Positions 23,987 to 31,074 of a stretch of DNA of 38,251 bases are shown one piece after another. Under the pieces are notes generated by a model that did not search any database, was not told the origin of the DNA, and worked only from the letters and a program-made list of their open reading frames with translations. Within the stretch, counting starts at the first letter, position 1. Each line of letters opens with the position of its first letter. Source of the DNA: Fimbriimonadia bacterium (GTDB taxonomy: Bacteria; Armatimonadota; Fimbriimonadia; Fimbriimonadales; JABRVX01). Location: the NCBI GenBank assembly GCA_039961735.1, contig JABRVX010000051.1:1-38251 (forward strand). The letters run 5' to 3'. Made by a program: the position numbers and the translations under genes.

Positions 23987-24754
23987 ATGAAGCGAAGTTG
24001 GTTCTTGAGCATCACGGCGCTGATGGCGCTTTGGGTCTGCATGGCAGTCGTGCCGGCACAAGCGCAGGGCGAGGAGAAGATGGTTACCATCGAGTTGAAC
24101 CAGGCGGACATTCGGTTCGCCCTGAAGGCCCTGTTCGACCCGACCGGCTATAACTACAGCATTGACCCCGCCATTCAGGGCACTGTGACCGTGCGCCTGA
24201 AGGACGTCCCGTTCTCGGTTGCCCTGCGCAACATCTTGTCGCAGGTCAAGGCCTCATACCGCGTGGTTGGCGGGGTGTACGAGATCGTGTTGCGAGAGGA
24301 GTCGATTGCACCACCACCCGATCTGGGCACGCAGGAGACGCCAGAGCTTGCCACGGAGACGGAGCGGGTGATACGAATCCCGGTGTACCACGCCGATCCG
24401 AACTTCATTTTGGGTGTCATTTCCGGCCGGGCCCCCGAGATCCCTGAGATCACGACGCTGTCCGGCATGGGCGGCGGTGGCTACGGTGGCGGCTACGGCG
24501 GCTACGGCGGTGGTTTCGGTGGTCTCGGTGGTGGCTATGGCGGCTACGGCGGTGGCTTCGGTGGTCTCGGCGGTGGCGGCTTTGGCGGCTACGGCGGCTA
24601 TGGTGGCGGCGGCTTCCGCGGCGGTGGCGGCTACGGCGGCTACGGCGGCTATGGTGGCGGCGGCTATGGCGGTCTCGGTGGTGGCTTTAGCGGCGGTGGA
24701 TACCGCGGTGGCGGCGGCTTCGGTGGTGGCTACGGCGGCGGTTTTGGCAGGTAG
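23987..24754 (+). CDS. Stand-alone STN-domain protein with Gly/Tyr-rich tail
   Basis: A signal peptide (1-27, ending AQAQ) is followed by one secretin/TonB short N-terminal (STN) domain at about 32-103 (VTIELNQADIRFALKALF, then TVTVRLKDVPFSVALRNIL and GGVYEIVLRE). The start of an N1-like segment follows at 128-150 (VIRIPVYHADPNFILGVISG). Instead of a secretin barrel, the protein ends in about 94 residues of Gly/Tyr/Phe repeats (162-255). The STN domain lines up closely with that of the secretin in the next gene, so the two look like duplicates. ATG 23987 is chosen because GGAGG (23971-23975) would overlap the GTG at 23975. It could be an extra ring or periplasmic plug for PilQ. It could also be the remnant of a second secretin, but the intact frame and signal peptide argue that it works. 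Confidence 0.75.
   Translation: MKRSWFLSITALMALWVCMAVVPAQAQGEEKMVTIELNQADIRFALKALFDPTGYNYSIDPAIQGTVTVRLKDVPFSVALRNILSQVKASYRVVGGVYEIVLREESIAPPPDLGTQETPELATETERVIRIPVYHADPNFILGVISGRAPEIPEITTLSGMGGGGYGGGYGGYGGGFGGLGGGYGGYGGGFGGLGGGGFGGYGGYGGGGFRGGGGYGGYGGYGGGGYGGLGGGFSGGGYRGGGGFGGGYGGGFGR
24466..24751 (+). repeat. Low-complexity GGY/GGF/GGL coding repeat
   Basis: About 286 bases consist almost only of ggcggctacggc, ggtggcttcggt and ggtctcggtggt type units, encoding GGYGG, GGFGG and GGLGG. A longer unit (GGYGGGFGGLGGG) occurs twice near the 5' end. Unit sizes are multiples of three, so slippage would change length without breaking the frame. Confidence 0.85.
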
Positions 24755-24792
24755 TACGTAGGCAAACGAACTCACGGAGGAGGAACGAGGAC

Positions 24793-26451
24793 ATGCTCTA
24801 TCGCCTGGCGGTCAGCCTGAGCGTGCTGGTGGGTGTATTTGCCATCAGCGCGGCTCAGACGACCGATGTTTTGAAGTCGAAGGTGACGCTGCACCTACAG
24901 AATGCCGACCTGCACGCAGTGTTGCAGGCGGTGATGCAGCAGACAGGAGCGCAGTTCGTCTTCGTCACCTCCGACGAGGAGTTCGCACCGGTGACGGTGC
25001 GGCTGGTGGACCAGCCTCTCGAAACGGCGGTCAAGTACATCTGTATGTCAGCGAAGGCGGCGTACCGGCTCGAGCCAGGCGGCGTCTTCGTCATTTCTCA
25101 CCTCGGTAGTGTGCTGCCACCCGATGATGAGAGCACGAACCCAGCAAGCCCTACGGTGCCAGTGTCCGCGCCACCCCGCGAGGTGGTAAAGGCACCGGAG
25201 GTCACCACCAAGATCTTCATGAACTCCGCGCACCCCAAGGACGTGATCAACGCCCTGTTCATGCGGGATCGCGAAGTCTACGAGAACTCCGTGGCCATGC
25301 TGCAGTTCATGCTGCACGGGAAGCGCGAGTGGCCGAGACCCGGGCTGCAGACGACCCTTCTCTACGCCGGAGACCCCGTCCGCTCGTACCCGCTCGGCGA
25401 GGACGCCGTCACGCCTGAAGGCGGCACCGTCCCAACCGGAGCTGACCGCTCGGGAGGCGTCAACGTGTTCGGAGCGCAGATCGGACGTGGTGGAGGCATC
25501 GGCCCGACCGGTGGTGGCGGACAGATAGGCGGACCTGGAGGCATCGGCACCGGAGCCGGCGGACAAACTGGAACCGGCCAGGGTCAGCTCCCCAGCGAGA
25601 GTCTGATCCCCGACGGCATCCGCATGATCAGCTACGACCCGACGGACAACAGCATCGTCGTGAAGGGCACCGAGGAAGCCATTGACGAACTGAAGCGATA
25701 CGTCACCATGTTCGACGTGCGTCCGCAGCAGGTGATGGTCAAGGTCGAGTTCGTGACCGTGTTGACAAACCGCTCGGACAGCTTCGGCATCGACTGGCTG
25801 TACCAGCGAGTGAACTTCTCGATGGGCAACACGCCCGGAACGTTCGCGGTCACCGGCGACCCCATCTTCGTAAACTTCTCCTCTGGCAACGTGGTTTCGC
25901 GTCTTCGAGCCCGACTGCTCAGCGGCGAGGGCAAGGTGGTCAACGCGCCGCTCATCACCACGCTGAACAACCAGCCGGCTACCATCCAGTCGGTGCTGTA
26001 CATCTGGGTGCCGAGAGTTCAGACCATCGGCTTTGGTGGCGGTCAGGTGCAGACACAGACCATTCCGGAGCAGGTCACGGTGCCCAGCTTGCTGAGCGTC
26101 GCGCCCCGTGTGAACCGCGATGGCACAATCACGATCTCGGTCGCCCCGCAGATCAGCGAACTCGGACAGGTTCGGAAATTCCCAGATGGAGGCGAGTACC
26201 CGGATCAGACAGAGCAGTCCGCCCTAGTGACCCGTATCATCAAAAGCGGCGAAACCATGGTGCTCGGAGGTCTGACCCGAAAGCAGAACACCACCTCTTA
26301 CCTGCGCTACCCGATCCTCGGCGACCTGCCCATCCTTGGGCAGTTCTTCCGAACGAAGAGCCGAACCATCGAGGAGAGCGAGTTGCTCATCTTCATCACG
26401 CCGTCGGTCATACCGGACGAAGACGGTCAGGGAATGGGCTTCGGCCCGTAG
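24793..26451 (+). CDS. pilQ: Type IV pilus secretin PilQ
   Basis: PilQ forms the outer-membrane pore through which the pilus passes. Residues 1-21 are a signal peptide. An STN/N0 domain lies at about 28-103 and an N1-like domain at about 134-200. A Gly-rich linker (about 228-265) follows, then a secretin N-domain from 272 to 310 (IRMISYDPTDNSIVVKGTEE). The secretin barrel spans about 314-540, with GKVVNAPLITTLNNQPATIQ, LSVAPRVNRDGTITISVAPQ, IKSGETMVLGGL, then PILGDLPILGQFFR and ELLIFITPSVI. At 552 residues it is shorter than proteobacterial PilQ (about 700-770) because it lacks AMIN domains. It is preceded by a strong purine-rich ribosome site, GGAGGAGG. It is the last gene of the pil block. 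Confidence 0.95.
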   Translation: MLYRLAVSLSVLVGVFAISAAQTTDVLKSKVTLHLQNADLHAVLQAVMQQTGAQFVFVTSDEEFAPVTVRLVDQPLETAVKYICMSAKAAYRLEPGGVFVISHLGSVLPPDDESTNPASPTVPVSAPPREVVKAPEVTTKIFMNSAHPKDVINALFMRDREVYENSVAMLQFMLHGKREWPRPGLQTTLLYAGDPVRSYPLGEDAVTPEGGTVPTGADRSGGVNVFGAQIGRGGGIGPTGGGGQIGGPGGIGTGAGGQTGTGQGQLPSESLIPDGIRMISYDPTDNSIVVKGTEEAIDELKRYVTMFDVRPQQVMVKVEFVTVLTNRSDSFGIDWLYQRVNFSMGNTPGTFAVTGDPIFVNFSSGNVVSRLRARLLSGEGKVVNAPLITTLNNQPATIQSVLYIWVPRVQTIGFGGGQVQTQTIPEQVTVPSLLSVAPRVNRDGTITISVAPQISELGQVRKFPDGGEYPDQTEQSALVTRIIKSGETMVLGGLTRKQNTTSYLRYPILGDLPILGQFFRTKSRTIEESELLIFITPSVIPDEDGQGMGFGP

Positions 26452-26472
26452 GACCGACGGAGAATCGAGGAG

Positions 26473-26508
26473 TGGCCGGCAGCAGCGATTGGACGCTGCT
26501 GCCGGCCA
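26473..26508 (+). terminator. Strong hairpin between pilQ and aroK
   Basis: TGGCCGGCAGCAGCG (26473-26487) and CGCTGCTGCCGGCCA (26494-26508) form a 15-bp perfect stem around ATTGGA. It follows the pilQ stop by about 20 bases and ends 10 bases before the aroK ATG. The sequence after it (TCGTCTTG) has only a weak T content. Confidence 0.75.
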
Positions 26509-26518
26509 TCGTCTTGCG

Positions 26519-27046
26519 ATGCCACATAACCTAGTACTACTTGGATTCATGGGGGTGGGGAAGACCACGCTGGGTCGCCTGGCCGCCGTGATGTTGGGAA
26601 CGACTTTCATAGACCTCGATGAGAAGATCGAGGCAGATACCGGCCTCTCCATCCCCGCCATCTTCGAGACTTATGGCGAGCAGTGGTTCCGCGACTTCGA
26701 GCATGCAACCCTCGAAAGCCTGCAGAACGTATCCGGCTGCGTAATCGCGGTCGGAGGCGGCGCGCCTTGCCAGCCGGAAAACGCGGAGTTGATCCGCTCG
26801 CTGGGACTTCGCGTGCTGCTGACCGCCGAGCCGAAGAGTATCTTGGAGCGTGTGCAGCCGATCGAGTCCAGACCCATGTTAGCTAAGTCAAGCAACCCCT
26901 CGAAGCGCATTGCAACTCTGATGGAGCAGCGCATGCCGTGGTATCGTCAGGCGGACCGTGAGCTTCGCACAGACGACATCACGCCGGAGGAAGGCGCGAG
27001 CCGCTTGGCCGAGATGTACATGGAGTGGATGACCCAAGGTGGTTGA
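26519..27046 (+). CDS. aroK: Shikimate kinase
   Basis: This cytoplasmic enzyme transfers phosphate from ATP to shikimate at the 3-hydroxyl, the fifth step of the shikimate pathway. The P-loop GFMGVGKT (9-16) is at the N-terminus. Shikimate-binding residues D34 (IDLDEKIEADTG), R58 (FRDFE) and the GGG at 79-81 are present, and R118 falls in the LID (ESRPML). Length, 175 residues, is normal. ATG 26519 is the only start that fits the fold, yet no ribosome site is visible and the hairpin ends 10 bases upstream, so translation may be leaderless or weak. It overlaps aroB by 8 bases; the next enzymes in this run are metabolic and unrelated to pili. Confidence 0.95.
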   Translation: MPHNLVLLGFMGVGKTTLGRLAAVMLGTTFIDLDEKIEADTGLSIPAIFETYGEQWFRDFEHATLESLQNVSGCVIAVGGGAPCQPENAELIRSLGLRVLLTAEPKSILERVQPIESRPMLAKSSNPSKRIATLMEQRMPWYRQADRELRTDDITPEEGASRLAEMYMEWMTQGG

Positions 27047-28133
27047 GACGATCCATCTCAGAACCCCCGGTGGCAGTTACGACATTCTCGTGGGGGAGCA
27101 TATCCTCCACGCTCTTACGGGCGTTCTCGCCGCCGCTTCGCCCGATGGCGTTGCGGTGATTACCCATCCCAAACTGCTCGAGTGGTACGGCACAGAACTA
27201 CTGCGCGCTATCCGAGATGAGGGACTCGAGCCGATCGTGTTGACCGTCGCGGCTGGAGAGCGTAGCAAGTCCTATGCTTCGGCCGGTGCCCTCTGCGAGA
27301 AGCTGTCGGAGCGTGGCCTCGGCAGACAAGGAGTCATCATTGCCTTCGGGGGCGGAGTAATAGGTGACCTAGCCGGGTTCGTGGCCTCCGTGTACCACCG
27401 TGGCATCCGCTACGTGCAGGTGCCTACCACGGTTCTGGCGCAGGTGGACGCGTCCGTTGGCGGCAAAGTGGGCGTGGACCTCAAGGCAGGTAAGAACCTG
27501 GTCGGATCGTTCCTGCAGCCGCTCGCGGTGATCGCGGATACCACGGTGCTGCGAACTCTGCCGCTCCGCCACCTTCGCAATGGGATGGCCGAGGTGCTGA
27601 AGTACGGGTTCATCTTGTCCGCGCCCTTCGTGGACTTCGTGGTGGGCGTGCGCCGTCAAGTGGAGCGACGAGACCCATCGGTGTTGGCGGAGATCGTGGC
27701 CGCGTGTTGCCGTTATAAGGCAGAAATCGTCGGCGAGGACGAGCGGGACACGACGGGATCGCGTGCGCGGCTGAACTTCGGCCATACCTTTGCCCACGCC
27801 ATTGAAACCATCTTCGATTACCGGCGCATCCTTCACGGGGAGGCCGTCGCAATGGGCATGGTGACGGAAGCGATGATTGCTCGTCGCCTGGGTCTGTGTG
27901 ATGCAGACGTACCCGAGGTGATTCGAACTGCCGTCCTCGCATACACCCTCGGGTGGCAGCCGCCTCGATTGCCCCCTGAGGAACTGGTTGACCTGATGTA
28001 TCGGGACAAAAAGGTCGCGGGAGGTAAGCTAGTGATGGCGTTGCCCACGAGAGTGGGCGAAGTGAAGCTCGTCGGCGACGTCCCGCGCGACGTCGTCATG
28101 GACGTCCTCCGAGAGATGGACTGCGATGGGTGA
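27039..28133 (+). CDS. aroB: 3-dehydroquinate synthase
   Basis: AroB converts DAHP to 3-dehydroquinate, the second step of the shikimate pathway, using NAD and a divalent metal. The nucleotide site GGGVIGDLAGFVAS (104-117) and the PTTVLAQVDASVGGKVGVD stretch (129-147) are canonical. Metal ligands E185 (GMAEVLKYG), H249 (NFGHTFAHA) and H266 (LHGEAVAMGM) are all present, as are substrate lysines in GGKVGVDLKAGKN. At 364 residues the length is normal. The start is GTG 27039, inside the end of aroK, giving translational coupling. The pairing of aroK with aroB is common in bacteria. Confidence 0.97.
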   Translation: MVETIHLRTPGGSYDILVGEHILHALTGVLAAASPDGVAVITHPKLLEWYGTELLRAIRDEGLEPIVLTVAAGERSKSYASAGALCEKLSERGLGRQGVIIAFGGGVIGDLAGFVASVYHRGIRYVQVPTTVLAQVDASVGGKVGVDLKAGKNLVGSFLQPLAVIADTTVLRTLPLRHLRNGMAEVLKYGFILSAPFVDFVVGVRRQVERRDPSVLAEIVAACCRYKAEIVGEDERDTTGSRARLNFGHTFAHAIETIFDYRRILHGEAVAMGMVTEAMIARRLGLCDADVPEVIRTAVLAYTLGWQPPRLPPEELVDLMYRDKKVAGGKLVMALPTRVGEVKLVGDVPRDVVMDVLREMDCDG

Positions 28134-28332
28134 GGCACACAAGAGCCTGATCGGAATGTTCTGTGCGGCCTGGACTTGCTTGCTCGCGGCCGGGCATTAT
28201 GGCGGGCTGGTTGCTCGGGGCTCGCAGGTATGGCTGGACTCCGCGTTGCCCACGCTGACCGTGCTTTATTGGGTTCTGCTCGCCGCATCCGTGGTCTACT
28301 GGTTGTGGACGTGGAGGAGCGGAGCACAGTGA
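28126..28332 (+). CDS. Small two-helix membrane protein (68 aa)
   Basis: I do not recognise this protein. It has two predicted membrane helices (about 8-28 and 43-62) joined by a short loop and ends in a basic tail (TWRSGAQ). It begins in the last codons of aroB (8-base overlap) and its TGA overlaps the GTG of the kinase gene by four bases. This tight packing on both sides supports it as a real gene. Its position directly before the PASTA kinase suggests a membrane partner, but this is only context. Confidence 0.65.
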   Translation: MGEAHKSLIGMFCAAWTCLLAAGHYGGLVARGSQVWLDSALPTLTVLYWVLLAASVVYWLWTWRSGAQ

Positions 28333-30089
28333 TCGGCGATATCCTTCGCTTACGATACGAGATCGAACAACGATTGGGCGAGGGCCCGCTGTTCGTCACT
28401 TACCGCGCACGCGATAGAGTCCGAAATCGGCAGGTCGCGCTAAAGATCCTCCGCCCTGAGTACAGCCATCTTCCGGAACTGCGCATCGCCATCAAGATGT
28501 ACGCCGATACCATGGCGCAGTATCGCTGGCCCGGTGTGGCCACTTGCCTCGGCATGGACGAGCATAACGGCAACCCCTTCTTGGTGTTCGAACTCGCCTC
28601 GGGGACGCCGCTAGAAGAGCGTATGAAACGGTTGGGGCCGATGAGCGTGCCGGTCGCGGTGGACATCGCAATCGGTATCGCCACGGCCCTCGATGCTCCC
28701 CATCGTGCGGGCCAAGCCTTCGGGAGACTTCGCCCAGCCAACGTGTTCGCAAACGTCGAGGGCAGCGTGATGCTCACCGACTTCGGGCTGCGATCCGTGG
28801 CCATGGCGCATCCCGATACGTTCCGCGCTGAGGTAGCCATCGCGGGACCGTACATGGCGCCGGAGCTGTTCATCGGAGGCGAGGAAAGCCCTGCAGCCGA
28901 CGTGTATTCCGTTGGCGTCATCCTGTTCGAGATGTTGACCGGGGAGCGGCCCGTGCGCGTCGCAACGGGGACCGACGCTCACATCATGCCTGCGGTGTCC
29001 ATGCGCACGCTGAACCCTGCCGTGCCTGCTGCGCTGGAGATGCTGGTGGAGAGGGCGACATCCGCCCAACCCAGCGTACGACACAAGGACGCAGTCGAAT
29101 TGCTGCTCGACCTGAAAGCTATTCGGGATTCACTGCGCTTCGGCAAGCCCTCCGAGCGGGCCGTGTTCCGAGCCGGCGCTGCGGAGTCCGCTGCGCCCCC
29201 ACCTGCAACCAGCACGCCTCGCATCGCACCAGGGTCGGAAGCCGCGGTCCATGTCGCCACTCCCACACCGACGACCAAGCCGGTCCTGAAATCCGAACCC
29301 AGACCTGAGCCGGACGTACCGCGCTGGCTCAGCCTCGTCAATATCTCGCTAACGCTGATGGCGATCCTGGTGGTGATGGCCGGCGCCGCCTACCTCTTCC
29401 TTAGCGTCACCAAGCCCCGTGAGGCAACCGTGCCTGCGCTGGTGGGGAAGACGCTGGTCGAGGCGCGTCAGATACTCGCGGAACGCAAGCTGAAGCTTAA
29501 GGTGGCGACCCAGGCCTACAACGATCGCTTCCCGCCAGACGCTATCTTCGCCACAGTGCCTGCAGCCGGCGAGAAGGTCAAGGAGGGCGCGACCGTTGCC
29601 GTGTCCCTCAGCCTTGGTCCTAGGTTGGTGGCCGTCCCCGATGTGCGAAACCTGTCCGAAGAGAGCGCGCGCGCCGCCCTTGCAGAAGTGGGGTTCAAGA
29701 AGGTGACAGTTGTCACGCGCGAGCACAGCACTGAGGTGCCGTCGGGTGCGGTGATCCGTCAGATCCCGCAAGGCGGATTGGAACTCGACCCGTCCCAGCC
29801 CGTGCAGCTCGTGCTTAGCCTCGGCCCGGAGCCGATGGAGCCATCCGAAGAGGGCGCCGTACTGCGGACGTGGCGCATCCCCATCGCCATCCCTGCAGGA
29901 GTCGCGCAGGAGGTGCGGGTGCAAGTCGAGTTTCGGGATGACGTCGGGTCGCGAATCGTGTACGACGCCATACGCTTTGCGGGGGAAGAGTTTGAGGTGA
30001 CCGTAGACGGCTATGGCGACCGAGCCAGAGTGACCGTAAGCTTGGATGGCAAACGAATTTACCGCCGCTACATGGAGCCGGAGTATTGA
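28329..30089 (+). CDS. PASTA-domain Ser/Thr kinase-like protein, likely pseudokinase
   Basis: The cytoplasmic kinase domain (about 8-290) keeps the glycine loop region (LGEGPLFVTYRA), the ATP lysine K39 (VALKIL), N138 and the DFG motif at D151, plus APEL and ADVYSVGVILFEMLTG. The catalytic loop, however, reads FGRLRPAN (131-138): His is Phe131, the catalytic Asp is Arg133 and the Lys is Arg135. The usual C-helix Glu also seems absent. It is therefore probably inactive or atypical. A Pro/Ala-rich linker (about 285-330), one membrane helix (about 337-358) and two PASTA domains (about 364-431 and 432-500) follow, then an 85-residue beta-rich extracellular end. PASTA domains usually sense peptidoglycan or muropeptides. 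The start GTG 28329 overlaps the previous stop, with GGAGGAG at 28313-28319. It is coupled to rpe by a TTGA overlap. Confidence 0.88.
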   Translation: MIGDILRLRYEIEQRLGEGPLFVTYRARDRVRNRQVALKILRPEYSHLPELRIAIKMYADTMAQYRWPGVATCLGMDEHNGNPFLVFELASGTPLEERMKRLGPMSVPVAVDIAIGIATALDAPHRAGQAFGRLRPANVFANVEGSVMLTDFGLRSVAMAHPDTFRAEVAIAGPYMAPELFIGGEESPAADVYSVGVILFEMLTGERPVRVATGTDAHIMPAVSMRTLNPAVPAALEMLVERATSAQPSVRHKDAVELLLDLKAIRDSLRFGKPSERAVFRAGAAESAAPPPATSTPRIAPGSEAAVHVATPTPTTKPVLKSEPRPEPDVPRWLSLVNISLTLMAILVVMAGAAYLFLSVTKPREATVPALVGKTLVEARQILAERKLKLKVATQAYNDRFPPDAIFATVPAAGEKVKEGATVAVSLSLGPRLVAVPDVRNLSEESARAALAEVGFKKVTVVTREHSTEVPSGAVIRQIPQGGLELDPSQPVQLVLSLGPEPMEPSEEGAVLRTWRIPIAIPAGVAQEVRVQVEFRDDVGSRIVYDAIRFAGEEFEVTVDGYGDRARVTVSLDGKRIYRRYMEPEY

Positions 30090-30754
30090 GCGTTCTGATC
30101 GCCCCATCCATTCTTGCTGCGGACTTCGGACACCTCGCCGATGCGGTTGCGCAGGCGGACGCCGCCGGCGCGGACATGATTCACTTCGACGTGATGGACG
30201 GCAAGTTCGTGCCGAACATGACGTTTGGTCCCCCCCTCGTGAAAGCAGTCCGTGCGGTGTCCAAACTCCCATTCGACGTTCACCTGATGGTGGAGCGCCC
30301 CTGGGACCTAATCGAGGCGTTCGCCGAGGCAGGCGCCAACTACCTCACCGTGCACGAAGAAGCCTGCCCCGACCTAGTTCGGGTGCTGTCGCTCATCCGG
30401 CGATACGGCGTCTCTCCTGGCATCTCGCTCAATCCGCATACGGCCGTGGAGTCCATCCGTTATGCCTTACCTGACGCCGACCTGTTGTTGATCATGACGG
30501 TTAGCCCTGGATTCGGAGGACAGGAGATGCTCCGCCCGATGCTGGACAAGATCGCCGCGGCAGCGCGGCTCGTTGCCGAAGTGAACTCCAAGTGCCTCAT
30601 CGAAGTTGATGGGGGCATTGACGTCGACACCGCTCCACTCGTGGTGCGCGCCGGTGCTAGGGTCTTAGTGGCGGGCTCGGCGGTCTATGGCACTCCCTCC
30701 GTCGCGGATGCGGTGCGGCACTTGCGGAGTGCTGCCAACGAGGCGTTGGATTGA
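30086..30754 (+). CDS. rpe: Ribulose-phosphate 3-epimerase
   Basis: Rpe interconverts D-ribulose-5-phosphate and D-xylulose-5-phosphate in the pentose phosphate pathway. The TIM-barrel signatures are all visible: IAPSILAADF (5-14), metal/catalytic HFDVMDGKFVPN (33-44, with H33 and D35), HLMVERP (66-72), MTVSPGFGGQ near 139-148 and EVDGGI with the second catalytic Asp, D175. Length, 222 residues, is normal. The start is a TTG at 30086 that overlaps the kinase stop by four bases; no other start fits because the first strand follows at once. Ribulose-5-phosphate is also the RibB substrate, and the riboflavin genes begin 300 bases downstream. Confidence 0.95.
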   Translation: MSVLIAPSILAADFGHLADAVAQADAAGADMIHFDVMDGKFVPNMTFGPPLVKAVRAVSKLPFDVHLMVERPWDLIEAFAEAGANYLTVHEEACPDLVRVLSLIRRYGVSPGISLNPHTAVESIRYALPDADLLLIMTVSPGFGGQEMLRPMLDKIAAAARLVAEVNSKCLIEVDGGIDVDTAPLVVRAGARVLVAGSAVYGTPSVADAVRHLRSAANEALD

Positions 30755-30756
30755 GC

Positions 30757-31074
30757 ATGAGCCGCCGCCGGCGCATCATCGTATTGTGCCTGGGCCTCGT
30801 GGCTCTGGCGATGGGCGTTGGGTATCCGCTCTTGTTTCCGGCTCCGGCGGCGGACCTGCCTACACGTGAGAAGGCGATGGTTCTTCTCTACGGCCTTACC
30901 TACCTCTTAGCTCTCATCTTGGTACTTGGCGCGATGGCGCTGGTCGCAGCGCGGGAGATACGGGACGTCCTGGACCAGTATCGAGAGGAGCGCAAGTCCG
31001 CAATCCGCAGCCTGATCCACTCGCTCGTAAGACCCAGGCGGCGCGACGGCAGCAATGGTCACCCGCTGGAGTGA
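30757..31074 (+). CDS. Small membrane protein with C-terminal basic helix (105 aa)
   Basis: I do not recognise this protein. A basic N-terminus (MSRRRR) leads to two membrane helices (about 7-27 and 41-64). A charged amphipathic tail follows (about 66-96, REIRDVLDQYREERKSAIRS) and could form a cytoplasmic coiled coil. ATG 30757 is two bases after the rpe stop; a TTG at 30751 overlapping that stop is the alternative start and would add two residues. Its 3' end overlaps the ribD start by 20 bases. No functional link to riboflavin synthesis is visible. Confidence 0.65.
   Translation: MSRRRRIIVLCLGLVALAMGVGYPLLFPAPAADLPTREKAMVLLYGLTYLLALILVLGAMALVAAREIRDVLDQYREERKSAIRSLIHSLVRPRRRDGSNGHPLE

Noticed and set aside
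23975-23987. GTG 23975 as start of the STN protein
   Set aside because: The GGAGG ribosome site overlaps that GTG; ATG 23987 has correct spacing and starts a proper signal peptide.
24414-24761. Ala/Val-rich open frame over the Gly/Tyr repeat
   Set aside because: It is the shifted reading of the GGY repeat; the Gly/Tyr frame has the signal peptide and STN domain.
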